From Hemileia vastatrix (taxonomy: Eukaryota; Basidiomycota; Pucciniomycetes; Pucciniales; Zaghouaniaceae), in the NCBI GenBank assembly GCA_030280995.1, contig JASXTE010000015.1, positions 17,994,001-18,058,000 of the forward strand: a stretch of DNA of 64,000 nt, read 5' to 3'. Shown one piece after another: positions 9,208-21,626 of the stretch (within the stretch, counting starts at the first letter, position 1; every line of letters begins with the position of its first letter). A program made the translations under genes and the position numbers. The notes under the pieces are model-generated. The model saw only the letters and a program-made list of their open reading frames with translations. It did no database searches and was not told where the DNA came from.

Positions 9208-12200
9208 TCAAGACAGCAATGGTTTTAAGTCTAAGTACTTTAAGAATTGATGATGCTTAGGTCTAGATAAGGATTTAGTAAGAATATCAGCTAACATTTG
9301 ATCAGTAGGAGTATATCTAATTTTAAATTCATTATTGTTTACTTGTTCTCGTAACCAACATACTTTAGTATTTATGTCGAGTTCTATGTTGATAAAGTGG
9401 ATTGAGTGCCAGATTTATCCCACCTTGGTTGTCACCAAATAGAGAGGAAGAAATGAGAGATATGTTGAAATCATTGAATAGTTCTTTTGTCCAAATTAAG
9501 TCTTGTCCACATTCAGTCATTGCGTAGTATTCAGATTCAGAGGTTGAAAGTGCAACAGATTGTTGTTTTGATGATCTCCAGCTAATGAGTCCAAGATGAA
9601 AAACAAGGGTTCCAGAGGTAGATTTGGAGTCTTCAGCTTTATTGTAGTCTGCGTCAGCATAGCCAGTGAGATAACCTAATTTACTTTCACCAACATTGCC
9701 CAAAGTTAAGCAGTAGTGTTTTGTGAGTTGGAGATATCTTAATACGTGAAAGAAGGCATTAATTTGATCATCAGATGGGTCATTGAGATATTGAGCTAAT
9801 GAGCTGGCAGCGAATGATAAGTCAGGACAGGTGCATAATACTAGGTAATTGAGTAACCCTATAGCACGGCGATAGTTCACTAGATGAGTAATTTTATTGG
9901 AAGAACTTTGAGTGAGATGAGTATTAGGAACTAGTGGAGTTGATACTGGACGACAATTCAAGTGATTGAACTCATTAAGAATTTTTTTGACATAAAGAGA
10001 TTGGGATAAAGATACAGTTTTGTCTTTTCGGTTTCGATCGACCTTCATTCCTAGTACCCACTTCAGTTCCCCTTGATCATCCATATCGAAGACTTGAGAA
10101 ATTTTGTCTTTGAAATCTTTAACGGAGGGACCGCCAATGATAAGATCGTCGACATGAATGTAGACGTAGCATGGACTACCAGTATCATTATTAAAGAACA
10201 GGCAATGATCGGCTTTACTTGCCTTGAAACCGATGTCAGCAAAGAAAGTACTCAATTTGTGATACCAGCACCTGGGACTTTGTTTGAGACCGTAGAGTGA
10301 CTTTTTTAAATGTAGGCAACATTTGGTATTATTAGGATAGTAACCACTAGGGTATCGTAAGTAGAGATCTTCTTCAGGTTCTCCATGTAAAAAGGCCGAT
10401 TTGACATCCATTTGATGAAGCTCCCAATCTTTAAAGGCGGCAATGCCAAGGAGAAATCGAAGAGTTGTTAATCGGCCAGTGGGAGCGTAAGTTTCATTGT
10501 ACTCTATTCCTTCGATTTGGGAGAAACCCTGCACACATAGCCTGGCTTTGTATTTAACTATGTTACCTTCGGAATCAGTTTTCTTTTTGAATGTCCAGGT
10601 GGTGCCTAGGAGATGATTGTGGTCCGGGATAGGTACCTCTTCCCAGACTTGATGTTTTGATATACTTGCTAGCTCAGATTGAATAGCTTGTAACCACTCA
10701 TCACTTTCGGGGGAATTGACCGCTTCATAATAGTTTTTCGGAGTGTCCCATGGAGTGACTGCTAAACAAAGGGGATTACCTCGTCGTTTTGTTTGAAGAA
10801 TATTAGCTGGATCGATGTCCGACAAAATTTCTTTTGAAGGTCTGAGATCTTTTTCAACATAAGCATAATTTTTCGGTGCGGGTGGAGAAATTTCTTCAAA
10901 TCTTTCAGAATCAGGAATGTCAGTGTTTAGTTCAACATTGGACTGATCTTCAAGAGAGTGGATTTCGAGGGAGGATGTGTTGTCATGATTGAAGGTGTTA
11001 TTTGGAATTGATTCAAAGAAAGATGAATTAGAGAAATCAGTGTGTGTAAAGTCAAGGTCCGGAAAAACTAAGGTTTCGACAGGACTCCCTTTATTAATTT
11101 TGGGAGCGAGATTGAAAGAGTTGAGAAATTTGACATTATGAGTAATAATAATGGCATCAGATTTTGGAGAGTAAATACGGTAATTTATATGGCCCTCACA
11201 ATATCCCAAAAATATTCCTTCGATTCCACTGCTGTCAAATTTTCCATTTCGATACTGCTTCTGTTGATAGTAGATAACGTCGGAGCCAAAGGGGTGGAGT
11301 TTTCTTGGTATATTATCTGAATCACCATGCCACAGTTCCCATGGTGTTTGATGATTTTTGTGAGCAGATGAGGGTAGAATGTTAAGAAGGAAAGTGGCTG
11401 TATTGATGGCCTCAGCCCACCAGTAAGAATCGAGTCCAGATTCAAGAAGTAGGCATCTGGCTTTTTCGACTAGGGATCGATTGCCTCTTTCCGCTATAGG
11501 ATTTTGTTGTGGCGAATATGGAGCAGTAAGTAGGTGTTTGATACCTTTATTTTTAAGGTGATTTTTGAAATTATTGCTGGTAAACTCCCCTCCATTGTCT
11601 GACACTATGGCTTTGACAGTTTGACCTAATTGATTTTCGACTAGCTTTTCATACTCCTTATATTTTTCAAAAGTTTCTGACTTGAGCTGCAAAAAGTATA
11701 CATGCCGAAAGCGAGAGTGACCATCTGCAATTTGGAAAAAGTATGATTTTCCGCCTTTAGATTCTGGGGTAACCGGACCACATAAATCCATATGAAGAAC
11801 ATCAAGGGGTGATTTAGGCGTAGGAAAAGAACCGGAAAAGGGCAGAATGTGAGCTTTTGAAAGAGCGCAAGTTTTACAACTGAATTGAGAGAAATTCAAA
11901 CCTGGGAAAATCAATTCCATAGTTTGATTACTTGGGTGACCAAAATTATGATGAAGTAATTTGAGGTCCGGTTTGTTAGGTGAGGTTAGATTAATGTATA
12001 AAATAGGATATCTCAACAAGGGGAAACTTATAATTCTACCCTTATTTGAGCATTCAATAAGAGTTGTCCCATTCTCTTTAATTTTGAAAGTCCCATTGTC
12101 ATTTTCTAGGCATAGACCGTTTTTGAGAAGATCAACAATTGCAATAAGGGTTATACTAATTGAAGGTACATAGAGAGCACAATTGATATCAAAATTCTGA

Positions 12201-13240
12201 CCGGATGATGAGGTGAAGGAAACTTTGCCTTGTCCAAGGGCAAGAATTTCATCCCCATTTGCCAGAGTTAATGAAATTTTGGTATCTTCAAACTGAGTAA
12301 ACAAGTTCCGATTATTGAAGATTGAATAAGAAGCGCCACTGTCCAGGATGGCGTGATTAAGTGGAAGATCAGAAAAAACAGATAATACTTTGTATTGTGT
12401 GTCATTTCCCTTCATCTCTCGCTCTTTCCTTCGTTTTAAAAATTCTTCTCGCTTTTCTGGATGAAGTTGAAAGCATGAGGCTTCCGAGTGAGGTGCAAGT
12501 GGGTTGTGCTTCCCTTTTGAGCAGAAGGCTTTTGTTTTGGTGTCCACAGCCAAAACAGTCCCGGCAGAATTACTTGTGAGGTTAAGAGTTTTGCGTCGAG
12601 TAACTTCAGCTTCAACATCAGCGAATATTGACTCAATGGTAGGCCTCTGGTTGGTGATGTCGTACTTGCTCAGAATAATGGTGGCGGCCGTTTGATATGA
12701 TTCAGGGAGCAAGTTGAGTACGTAATTTGCCATGATGTAAGATAGAATATTTTCTTTAAATAAGTCAGGTGCAACATCTAGTAATAATTTGATAGTCCCC
12801 CTGAATTCGTCCATTGCTTCCAGAATATTGCTCTCCGTAAATTTAATCTTGAACAATTTACTGATTACGTAGGAGCAGTTTTGACTGGATTTAGAGGCAT
12901 AATGATTCTTGATTCGAGTCCACAACTCAGCAGGTTCGACGGCGTCATCATCTAAAATGAACTTGTGTTGATTGGCCCGGTCCATAAACATTTTGATGAT
13001 TGTGTTTGCTTGCCTTTGTTTGATTTTGAAAAGAGAGTGAAGTTCAGGATCAGATGGAATAGGGTTGTCCTCAACAAGGAATTGGTCCAGGTTACGAATT
13101 GTGAGGGCATATTTCATGTCAGTTTTCCAGGTACTGTAGTTTTTGTCATTCAACTTTTCGATGCCCTTAATTTCAGAGTAATTCGATCCATCTTGAAGAT
13201 ACGTGAAATCTGGAAGTGGTGAGGATGAGGGTTCAGCCAT
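9208..13240 (-). CDS. copia gag-pol polyprotein of C (late 2-bp frameshift)
   Basis: Starts MAEPSSSPLPDFTYLQDG. Order: gag (UBN2-like, about residues 25-220); Cys/His motif CSKGKHNP...CFQLHPEKR; protease AILDSGASYSIF; integrase HHCC (HHNFGHPSNQTM...CKTCALSKAH) and core with LHMDLCGP, AIVSDNGGEFTS and SPQQNPIAERGN (D, D, E all present); RT with YVYIHVDDLIIGG; RNase H with GYADADYNKAEDSKSTSG and STSESEYYAM. The open frame stops at 9365, but a missing dinucleotide there is the only fault: the next frame continues with TKVCWLREQ and LADILTKSLSRPKHHQFL to a stop at 9208. A complete copia polyprotein is thus almost preserved, possibly recently active. The ATG at 13240 is the first in frame after the primer site. 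Confidence 0.93.
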
Positions 13241-13333
13241 GGCGGTGTAGGTAGAGGAGGAAGAATTTCCTGGAGAACCGGATGAGGTGGTTGTTGATTC
13301 AGGAGTCGCCAGATTTGATTAAATAAATAGCTG

Positions 13334-13353
13334 GGGCGCTGGGCCCATAACCC
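13334..13353 (-). other. primer binding site of element C (half-tRNA type)
   Basis: On the minus strand GGGTTATGGGCCCAGCGCCC follows the 5' LTR directly. As in element A it matches the anticodon arm of initiator tRNA-Met, not the tRNA 3' end. Confidence 0.75.
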
Positions 13354-13949
13354 TGATAGACAAGAATAGCAGGTAAGTTATATAATAAAGGACAAGATGG
13401 ACTAGGGACAGAAGGGACTCGGGACTGGAGCGGACAGAGGAAAGGAAGAATTACCTGATAGACAAGAATAGCAGGTAAGTTATATAATAAAGGACAAGAT
13501 GGACTAGGGACAGAAGGGACTCGGGACTGGAGCGGACAGAGGAAAGGACTTGAGGAGGAGAGTGGACACGTAAGATAAATAAATAAAGAAATGGACAAAA
13601 ATAAAATAGAGGGAGAAAATGGATTCATTGCTGTAGCAGAGCATACGTACAGAATTACCTGATAGACAAGAATAGCAGGTAAGTTATATAATAAAGGACA
13701 AGATGGACTAGGGACAGAAGGGACTCGGGACTGGAGCGGACAGAGGAAAGGACTTGAGGAGGAGAGTGGACACGTAAGATAAATAAATAAAGAAATGGAC
13801 AAAAATAAAATAGAGGGAGAAAATGGATGCCGAATCAGAGAGGACTCGCGCATCCATACATAATGCTTAGCTATCATACTATTAGGTTAAAGATTAGGTT
13901 AAAAGTAAGTAATAATAGCAACTGTAAGTAAAATAGATCTATTTTGACA
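13354..13949 (-). repeat. 5' LTR of element C
   Basis: 596 bp, the same length and tandem-unit structure as the left copy. Noted differences include T/C in the last ten bases and a single change in the CATACGTAC word. Near-identity implies recent insertion. Confidence 0.92.
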
Positions 13950-14236
13950 GAACTACGCCTTTACCTCTCATTGTATTAATTATAACTTACTCCATAATTT
14001 ACTTATATTATTGCAACTAAGTAATAAGTAAAAATAAAGTAAAGATATAATTAAATTTTTCCCTCATTTTTTATCCCTTGACATCATCCTCATGACAGTT
14101 GAAAAGTAAACTAAACAGTTTAAAAATAAAAAATATTAACATCAAACATTACTATTTTACATTTGACATATACATAAACAAAAATAAATCAAATAATTTT
14201 AATTACATTTGATATATACAGTTAAAAACACTCTGG
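13950..14236 (+). repeat. 5' LTR of D, right piece
   Basis: It resumes after copia C with GAACTACGCCTTTACCTCTC and runs parallel to the 3' LTR of D from about 18820 to 19098. Similarity breaks at GTTAAAAAC (14228-14236), after which gag sequence begins abruptly, so about 390 bp of LTR plus leader and the first gag exons are deleted. Confidence 0.75.
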
Positions 14237-16090
14237 AAAATTACTCTGTCTCTGTATTGAGAGATGCTCTTGATGTATCTACAATTAATGACCAATATTT
14301 GAGATATATTATTACCAAACAAAAAAATAATGAAAAAACTAAAATTGACTCAAAAATTTAATAGTTTTTTAACTGAAAGATATTAAAAAGCAGTGAAAAG
14401 TGAATTGCATAGGGTTTCTGATGAGTTGTTTAGGTACAAAGTAAATTATGAAAAGAAATTTGCTTTGTGGCAAAATATCAAGAATGATTTGTCAAACTTA
14501 CAAGAGATTTTTTCTATCTTTTACCAGGAACTTGAAGGAAATAAGTAGAACTTGAAAAAACTGAATGACCATTATTCATCTCTGCAAAATAAGAACCAAT
14601 TATATTTTGCAACTATCAATGATACATTTTCAAGTATTTCAAGGGTGAAAACTAAGATAAAAAGCATTGAAGAACAATTGAACTCATTGTTAATTGACTA
14701 AAGATACTTGGTCAATTCTTTGAGAGAACCTGTTGCACAAGCTACTCCAATTTCACCTGAGCCAGGTTCCTCAAAAGTAAAATTAGTGCAAGAAATTTCT
14801 GTAGATATTCATGAGTTTCCATCAAAAATTCATGATGCACCCTCTTCATCTACAGATGGGTTAAAAAATGAGATTACTGCCCATTTGGAGTAATTGAAAC
14901 TTATTCTTACATAGAAACAAGTTAGTAGCAAGGAAATTACCTAAAATTAAAAGAATTGGCCCAAACTTGACCAATACCCAACATTTGATGGTGATTATTC
15001 TTCTGATTGGCAGCAATTTATTTGCAGAATTGATAAACTTGAAAATTCTTTTAAAATTCCAGATGAAGAAATTGTGATTAATGGATTTCATTGTTATCAA
15101 ATGTTGCCCAGATGTGATATGAATCTGTCCTTCTAGATAATAATGATTTCTCTTGGGAGGATTGGAAGAAATTAATTAAAGAAAAGTTGGGTGGTTCAAA
15201 GTCTAGGTTAGCCCAACAAAGGCAATATGAGGAAGCTAGATATAGCTCAACTTCTACAGAAAAACCTATTGAGTTCCTGATGAAACTAGTAAAGATCCTG
15301 AGAGCAATGAATACAAACATGGACTTTGAATTATGGAAGGACAGGATCCCTTATAAATTGCCTATGTCTTTGAGAGACTTAATTGTTGCTAGGACTGAAT
15401 TATCAAAGGAAACTTATTATTTTATTAATAATTGCAATGAGGTCCTTTTTAATAACAAGTATGATTCTATAAGGTTCACTCCTAGACCTTCATTGGAGAA
15501 AAACCTCCAATTACAAGCAAAAACTTCCTGAAGAATTTGTTAAACCTTCTGCCCCTTTTCCGCCTAAAAAGTATGCAACAAGCACTTGCTTTAAATGCAG
15601 AAAGCCTTGGCAGAAACACCATGTTTGTGACAAGAAAATAACCCTTGTTGAAAAAACAGAGGAACCTTCTGATGACACAGTTGCACTGGATGATACTTCA
15701 ATTAATTGTGCCAGTAACATTTCTTATGAATCTCACCTGGAAATCTTGATGCTGGAATTAGATATTCATTATTTAAATAATATTGACATAGAGAAAAATG
15801 ATTTATCTACAGTTGAAGATGCTAAAATCATAAGAAATCTTGAAGACAGCTCAATAATCATTGCCCCTCTCAAGGCACCAGTCTTGATTAATGGAAAGAA
15901 CATTCAGGTTGTTTTGAATTCTGGAGCTGAAGGAAGTGTTTTTTCTGAAAAAGCACTTGCTTCAGTGGATCAGGATTAGAAATCAAAACTTATGCCTATC
16001 ACTTCTGAGAGTTGGAGAGGTCATGGCTCTTTTTTGTCCCCCATTGCTAAATACAAATCTACAGTATTTTTTAAATATAACCATGGATTT
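14237..16090 (+). pseudogene. gag and protease remnants of element D
   Basis: Begins SLENYSVSVLRDALDV, matching E's SLESYSVSLLRNTPDV, and stays colinear with E gag through several stops and frame breaks. A long clean stretch covers 15187-15531. The nucleocapsid knuckle CFKCRKPWQKHHVC (Gly before His changed) is at about 15588-15629. The protease motif reads VVLNSGAEGS where E has VVLDSGAGGS, so the catalytic Asp is Asn. The coding match stops at the MITE-2 insertion at 16091. Confidence 0.8.
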
Positions 16091-16306
16091 CACCACACAA
16101 TATGGGGGAGGACTTGTTAGCAAGTCTACAACCTTGGACTTAAATTCACCACAGATTGAACACACATTGAGCTATTGAAAAAGGAATCATACAATCAGGG
16201 ATGAACACCACTCAGCAGAACAGTTTTAGATGGGTCTTCAAGTAGAGTTCAGTCTGAGTTCAGGTTGGGGACTTGCTAGAAAGTCCACCCCCTATATTGT
16301 GTAGTG
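16091..16306. mobile_element. MITE-2 copy a (TTT duplication)
   Basis: A 216-bp element with ends CACCACACAATATGGGGGAG and, reversed, CACTACACAATATAGGGGGT. Flanks TTT at 16088-16090 and 16307-16309 form a 3-bp duplication. Comparison with E (ATGGTTTTGTAAGAGC at about 28558) shows uninterrupted sequence there. A 3-bp AT-rich duplication points to the PIF/Harbinger superfamily. Confidence 0.85.
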
Positions 16307-16309
16307 TTT

Positions 16310-18745
16310 TTAAGAGCTATGTGTGGCTTTTTAGTTATGAAAAATGTTAAATTAAGTAATTGGTTCATTGTGGGAAATGATATATTAACCAAATATGGCA
16401 TTAAAATGGATCCCTCAAACCAATGCTTCACAATGGGGTTGAATGGGAGGCAAATTTTAAAATCTCTTCCCCCAAAAAATATTAACACCAAGATCAAACC
16501 CATGTAATTCTATGGTTCAATATAAAGGAAGATCTACAAATAAAATTTCTGCCCAATTTTCCAAAACTGAAACAGCCTCTTTTGGAGAACAACTTTCTGG
16601 TGAGAAAAATTATTCCATGATTCAGTTGATAAAATCTTTTCCTATGGCCTTTGCTCATGGGGCACATGAGCTAGGATTGATCAAAGAAGAGATGAAACTT
16701 TCATTATCTTGCCCATTAACTAAAATACCACCTAGTTTATAGAAAAAGCCTTCTCCTGCTTCTCCCACAAAAGAAAAGATACTGAGGACAATATCTCTAC
16801 CCTTTTTAAAATGAATATTATTGAAAAGGTAGTTGAAACACCTAAATATTGTGTTATCTCACCTTTCTTAATTTCTTATGAGAGAGACAAAGCCAGGTTA
16901 TGGGTTATTATAGAGCATTAAATACTTATACTGTAGATGATATCTATCCTATACCTAGAATTAGCTCTATCCATGCTACCTTAAAGGGTGCTAAACGTAT
17001 CAGCTGTCTAGATGGTAATAAAGGATATCACCAGGTACCTATTGAGAAGAATTCCTAGAATTTTCTGATGATTCCTACTTATATGGGTATTTATAAGTAT
17101 GTTAGGATTCCATTTGGCCCCAAAAATGCCCCTTCAGTTTTTCAAAAAGTTATGGATAAGACATTTCATAAAGAAAAATTGAGGGATGGCTGATGGGTTA
17201 CATTGATTATATCATCATAGTCTCAAAAACATTTGAGGACCACCTCAACTACCTATATAAAGTGTTCCATAAAATGGATGAGATAAATATTACTCTTGCT
17301 TTGAAAAAATGCAAATTTTGTTTTCATTCCTTGAAAGTACTTGGTAATGTTGTCTCAGTTTAACAGATTAGATGAAAGTTGTATAATTTTATTGTTATTC
17401 CTCCTTCTATGAAAGGAAGCATCTTGAAAATTTTTCATGATGACATACTTGAAGGACATTTTAATCTTGAGAAAGCATTGATTAGACTTAAGAACACTGC
17501 TTGGTGGGTTAATATGACTGAAGACACCAAATTATATGTTAGACTCTGTGATTCTTTCCAGAAATCAAAAGGATTAACTGGGAAAAGATCCAGATTAATG
17601 CAGCATATTGAACTCCTGATGCACCACAGAAAATCTTAAACATAGATTTTGTAACAAGATTACCCATTTCTGGAAAAGACAGTTGTAACTCTTGCTGGGT
17701 TATTGTGGATAGATTTACAAAAATGTGTAAATTTATTTCTACTCACAAAGATGTTTTCACTAAGGAATCAGATTTTTTGTGGTGGTCTCATATGTTCAAT
17801 ACTGCTGGTTTCCCAAAGGCCATATTCTCTGATAGAGATCCTAAATGTACTTCTGAATTTTATGTCTCTGATAGATGTTTGTGGTTGTGATCTGAAGCTT
17901 TCAACTGCCCATCACCCTCAAAACAATGGATTAGCTGAAAGAATGATTCAAACTTCATAGAACATGATAAGAAGGTATTTTGCCTTTGGCCTTGAGTATA
18001 AAGACAATGACATGTTCACTAATGATAGGGTCACCTTACTACCTGGTATGGAATTTTCTTATAATAGTACTGTTTACTATGTTACTCAAAGAAAGCCTTT
18101 TGAGCTCAGGCTTAGATTTGTTCCAAATACCCCTGCAAAAAGTTTCAATAATAAAATAACTAAATTGAATTTACATCCTGTTCTGAAATCCTTTCTTTAA
18201 ATGCTACAAATTTGCACAAGTCATGCTCAAAAATGTATTGAAAAATCTTTTAAATATGAGAAGAAGATGTGGGAAAAGCCCCATAAAGAATACATTTTAA
18301 GAAAGTGTAATGAAGTACTGATTTCTACAGTCCACCTCAATTTACAAGGTAATAACCAATTGAAATACCCATTTTTTGGTCCAGTTGTTGTCAGAAGAAT
18401 GGTTAGTAATAATTCAGTTGAAGTTATCCTGTACTCTCCATATGACAGGAAACATCCTGTTTTCCAATATCTCTTCTGAAACATTACACATCCAATAGTT
18501 ATTTATTCCCAAGAAGGAGAGGAAGACCAAAGAAGACCCCTAAGGAAATCACTGAGACAGCAGAAATTTATAGGATTCTAAATGACAGAATTATTGCTGT
18601 TGAGAAGGGTACTGAATACTTATTGATCTTAAAGAATGATTCTTCTGAATATGATTCTTGGATACCTGAGAAAGAGATATCTAACCTTCCTGCTCTACTA
18701 AAGAAATATATAAAGAAAAAAGCATTGCATTTTTTTATTGTTTTT
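16310..18745 (+). pseudogene. RT, integrase and chromodomain remnants of element D
   Basis: It is colinear with E pol. RT keeps DDIYPIPRISSIHATL and a damaged active site (YIDYIII for YIDDIII). At about 17366 the sequence jumps from the RT thumb to the pre-integrase region, deleting RNase H entirely. Integrase shows HHCC (FHDDILEGHF...CDSFQKSK, one Cys lost), the second core Asp (IFSDRDPKCTSEF) and Glu (AHHPQNNGLAERM). The tail matches E's chromodomain (TEYLLILKNDSSEYDSWIPE). Many stops; dead. Confidence 0.85.
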
Positions 18746-18760
18746 TTTAGAGTGAGGGAG

Positions 18761-19487
18761 TGACAGCCAGGCAACTAGACTTACAAAGAAAATAATTGAT
18801 TATTTTATGGAGTAGAGATAGGCCTTTACCTCTCATTGTATTAATTATAACTTACTTCATAAATTACTTATAAGATTGTAACTAAGTAGTAAGTAGAAAT
18901 TAAGTAATGATATAATTAAATTGTTCCCTCATTTTTATCCCTTGAAAGTGTTCTCATGACAGTTTAAAAGTAAACTAAATAAATTAAAAATATTAAAATA
19001 TTAAAATCAAATTGTTCTATTTTACATTTGACATATACAGAAACTAAAATAAGTCAAATCATTTTAATTAAATTTGATATATATAGTTAAAAACTGTATG
19101 TGAGAACATTCTTTATAGACTCAACTTTAATATTGGTAATTCCTATTGTGTGGGATGGTTCTCTCTGATTTCCTCTTGTATTTTGACTTGTGGTTCCATA
19201 GTTTCTCTCTCTTTGCCTGTATAAGGCCTCTCAATCTCTCTGTTTTTGATAATCATATTTTTTACTTAAATGAATTATTATATATACAACAAATATATTA
19301 ATACTGTTACTTCTCTTATTATTTCTAATTTATCAACATATTAATAATAAATCAATTTATCTTTTCATTGAGTAATTAAATATAAAAGAAATAAAATATG
19401 TACCAATATTTAAATTCTTCAGTTTTCCTACCTTCAATGCCGTTGGACTGTTGAAAAATCTTCTAGACCAAAATTAACCCTCTGACA
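18761..19487 (+). repeat. 3' LTR of element D
   Basis: 727 bp from TGACAGCCAGGCAACTAGAC to CCCTCTGACA, preceded by the purine-rich AGAGTGAGGGAG. It resembles the E LTR in outline, including a TATA-type GTATAAGGCCTCTC word near 19220 where E has CTATAAAAGGCCTCTC. Confidence 0.8.
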
Positions 19488-19952
19488 CAGTCAAACAACC
19501 ACTGAAAAGGCCAATTTCCTTCTTTATACTGCCAATATACCTTTGTAGAATTGGGAAGAATCAGTCAAGACCTCATTTTTTCTTGAGAACCAATTCCCTA
19601 CTAAAAGTAACAACATGCTTACACCTTATGAAAAAATTTTTAATCTCAAACCTCAAGTTGAAAACCTGATAACCTTGGGGGGTGCCGCATGGCCCTTGAT
19701 CAACAAACATATCAAAAATGAAAATTTACGCCTAAAAGTTAAAAATGCATTCTTCTTGGGTATGTTGAGAATATGAAAAGTTACAGACTGTTTGACCTTC
19801 AAGAAAAAAATCATATCCTCACATCATGTTCATTTCAATGAATTAAATTTTCCTTACCTCAGCTATGCCCCTGAAATTGGCAAGCTAACTGATGAATTTT
19901 CAGAGTTTGACTTACCCAGGGCTGTTATTGATCAATCATCTTCAGGATCTAG
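19488..19952 (+). pseudogene. integrase C-terminal region of element A
   Basis: This resumes the integrase of A after gypsy D. Fragments match the copia pattern after the catalytic Glu: FFLENQFPTKSNNMLTPYEK, then LINKHIKNE and KVKNAFFLGM, then HVHFNELNFP. Stops and frame changes are frequent. The sequence is cut by MITE-2 at 19953. Confidence 0.7.
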
Positions 19953-20169
19953 CACCACACAATATGGGGGGCGGACTTGTTAGCAAGTCCGCAACCTTGG
20001 ACTCAAATTCACCACAGATTGAACACACATTGAGTTATTGAAAAAGGAACCATACAATCAGTGATGAACGCCACTCAGCAGAACAGTTTTAGGTGGGTCT
20101 TCAAGTAGAGTTCAATATGAGTTCAGGTTAAGGACTTGCTAGCAATTCCACCCCCTATATTGCATAGTG
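19953..20169. mobile_element. MITE-2 copy b (TAG duplication)
   Basis: A 217-bp copy with inverted ends of about 35 bp (CACCACACAATATGGGGGGC at left). TAG flanks it at 19950-19952 and 20170-20172. It is nearly identical to copy a through the interior, including ACCACAGATTGAACACACAT. Confidence 0.85.
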
Positions 20170-20172
20170 TAG

Positions 20173-21430
20173 TTTTAAATCCAACTCAGACAATAACTTC
20201 GAAGATACCAGTGAAAGCTGAAAGCTGCCTGATACTTCTGAAGCCATTTCTCAAGAGCTTAATCCTCATCATTCTGAATCTGAATTTTCAGTCCCCGCAA
20301 ATCAAACCCCAGCTGCTCAATGTTTTACTATGACTAATTTCCCTCCTTCTCAAGAAATTACCTCTGGAATTGATCCTAAAACCATAATGTATTAAAAGAG
20401 ACCCTGAGCTAATGCTGCCTTTAAACAATTGCCTGACTTACTGGAAAAAAGTGTTCCAACACAAAATTCATCTTCTCAAGCCATAAATGGCATGTATGTT
20501 GACAGTTAGAAAGATTCTATCAATGACAAACCAGAAAAATTAAATAAAAATCTTTTTTGATAAATTTTTGAATCTCCTCCTGATTTGCGTCCCATTGGAT
20601 GTAGTTGGGTTTTTAAAGTAAAGAAAAATAAACATGGCCATGTAAATAATTTCAAGGCTCTCTTGTGTTCCCAAGGCTTTTCCCAACAACCTGGAAATAA
20701 TTACAACAAAACCTATGCTCCAACTGGAAATCTGACCACTCTTTGCACCCTTTTTGCTGTTTCTATAAAACAAAAATTCCTCTGTCATTAAATAGACATC
20801 AAGGGTGCTTTCTTGTATGGCATTACTGAACAACCCATTTACATAAAAATTTCTGCTGGTGTCTCTCCGCCACCATCTCTCTCTCATCCTGTATTTGAAC
20901 TTAAGAAAAGTCTATATGGGCTGAAACAGTCACCCCAATTTTGGTACCAACACCTCAAAGAATTTTTCAACTCCCTCCAAATGGAACCAAGTGTCTCAGA
21001 TCCTTGCTTGTTCATCAAAAAAACTCTGAAAACCCAACTTTTGTCTTTGTTCATGTTGATTATCTAGAAATATTTGATCCCAACACTTCCTGGGTTTGAG
21101 AGGCCATTCAAAAAAGGTTTGACATGGACGACTGGAATTGTTAGACATCTTCTCAAGATGCACAGTCTTCATGATGTTGAAAGCTCAACCTACTCTCTTA
21201 ATCAAAAAATCTACATTAAGAATCTTTTATCTACTTATGATATGCTTAATTTTAAGCCCTTTAACACTTTCATGATTTCAAACCAACAATTAATTGAGGA
21301 TTCCCCTGAAAATATTAATCAGTTTAATAAACTCAACATGTATTATAGAAGTGCAATTGGGTCTCTGAACTACTTGTTACAGTGCACTCATCCTGACCTA
21401 TCCTTTGTTGTCTCTCAGTTATCTTAACAC
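20173..21430 (+). pseudogene. reverse transcriptase of element A
   Basis: Matches copia RT in order: RPIGCSWVFKVKKNKHG, NKTYAPTGNLTTL, IDIKGAFLYG, VFELKKSLYGLKQSPQFWYQ, then a broken active-site region (FMLII where YVDDLI is expected) and YRSAIGSLNYLLQCTHPDLS. The catalytic Asp pair is lost near 21060. Stop codons at about 20790 and 21066 and frame changes confirm decay. Confidence 0.8.
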
Positions 21431-21626
21431 TTGGGAAATCCAAGAATTACTCAGTGGATAGCATTCAAACAAGTTCTTTGATAAATAGTGCATAAAATTG
21501 ACAAAACCATTTTCTATGGTGCCACCCAAGATCCACTTCAATAACTATTTATTTTCATGAATTCTGACTATGAAGCTTTCACTGACTCATACTGGTCTTG
21601 ATTCCCTCTCACCAGAAGATCAACAA

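Larger units (their letters stand above)
8601..13949 (-). mobile_element. Ty1/copia retrotransposon C, nearly intact
   Basis: It has 596-bp LTRs at 8601-9196 and 13354-13949, differing at only a few positions, ending TG...CA in element orientation, with the target duplication GAACT at 8596-8600 and 13950-13954. The half-tRNA primer site is next to the right LTR and a purine tract (minus strand CACGGGGGAG) next to the left one. One gag-pol frame of about 1,340 codons fills the body, spoiled only by a 2-bp loss near its end. It is the youngest insertion in its nest. Confidence 0.95.
8542..19487 (+). mobile_element. Ty3/gypsy retrotransposon D, decayed relative of E
   Basis: The 5' LTR begins TGTCAGACAGGCTACTAGAC at 8542 and its body continues beyond copia C at 13950-14236. 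The 3' LTR is 18761-19487. Internal sequence is colinear with element E but full of stops. The 5' LTR end, leader and start of gag are deleted at about 14236, and RNase H is deleted at about 17366. The flanks AAATC (8537-8541) and CAGTC (19488-19492) agree at 3 of 5 positions, consistent with an aged target duplication. It sits in integrase of element A. Confidence 0.8.

Noticed and set aside
15187..15531. Clean 114-codon frame as a separate gene
   Set aside because: It is colinear with the middle of E gag and so is part of the decayed element D.
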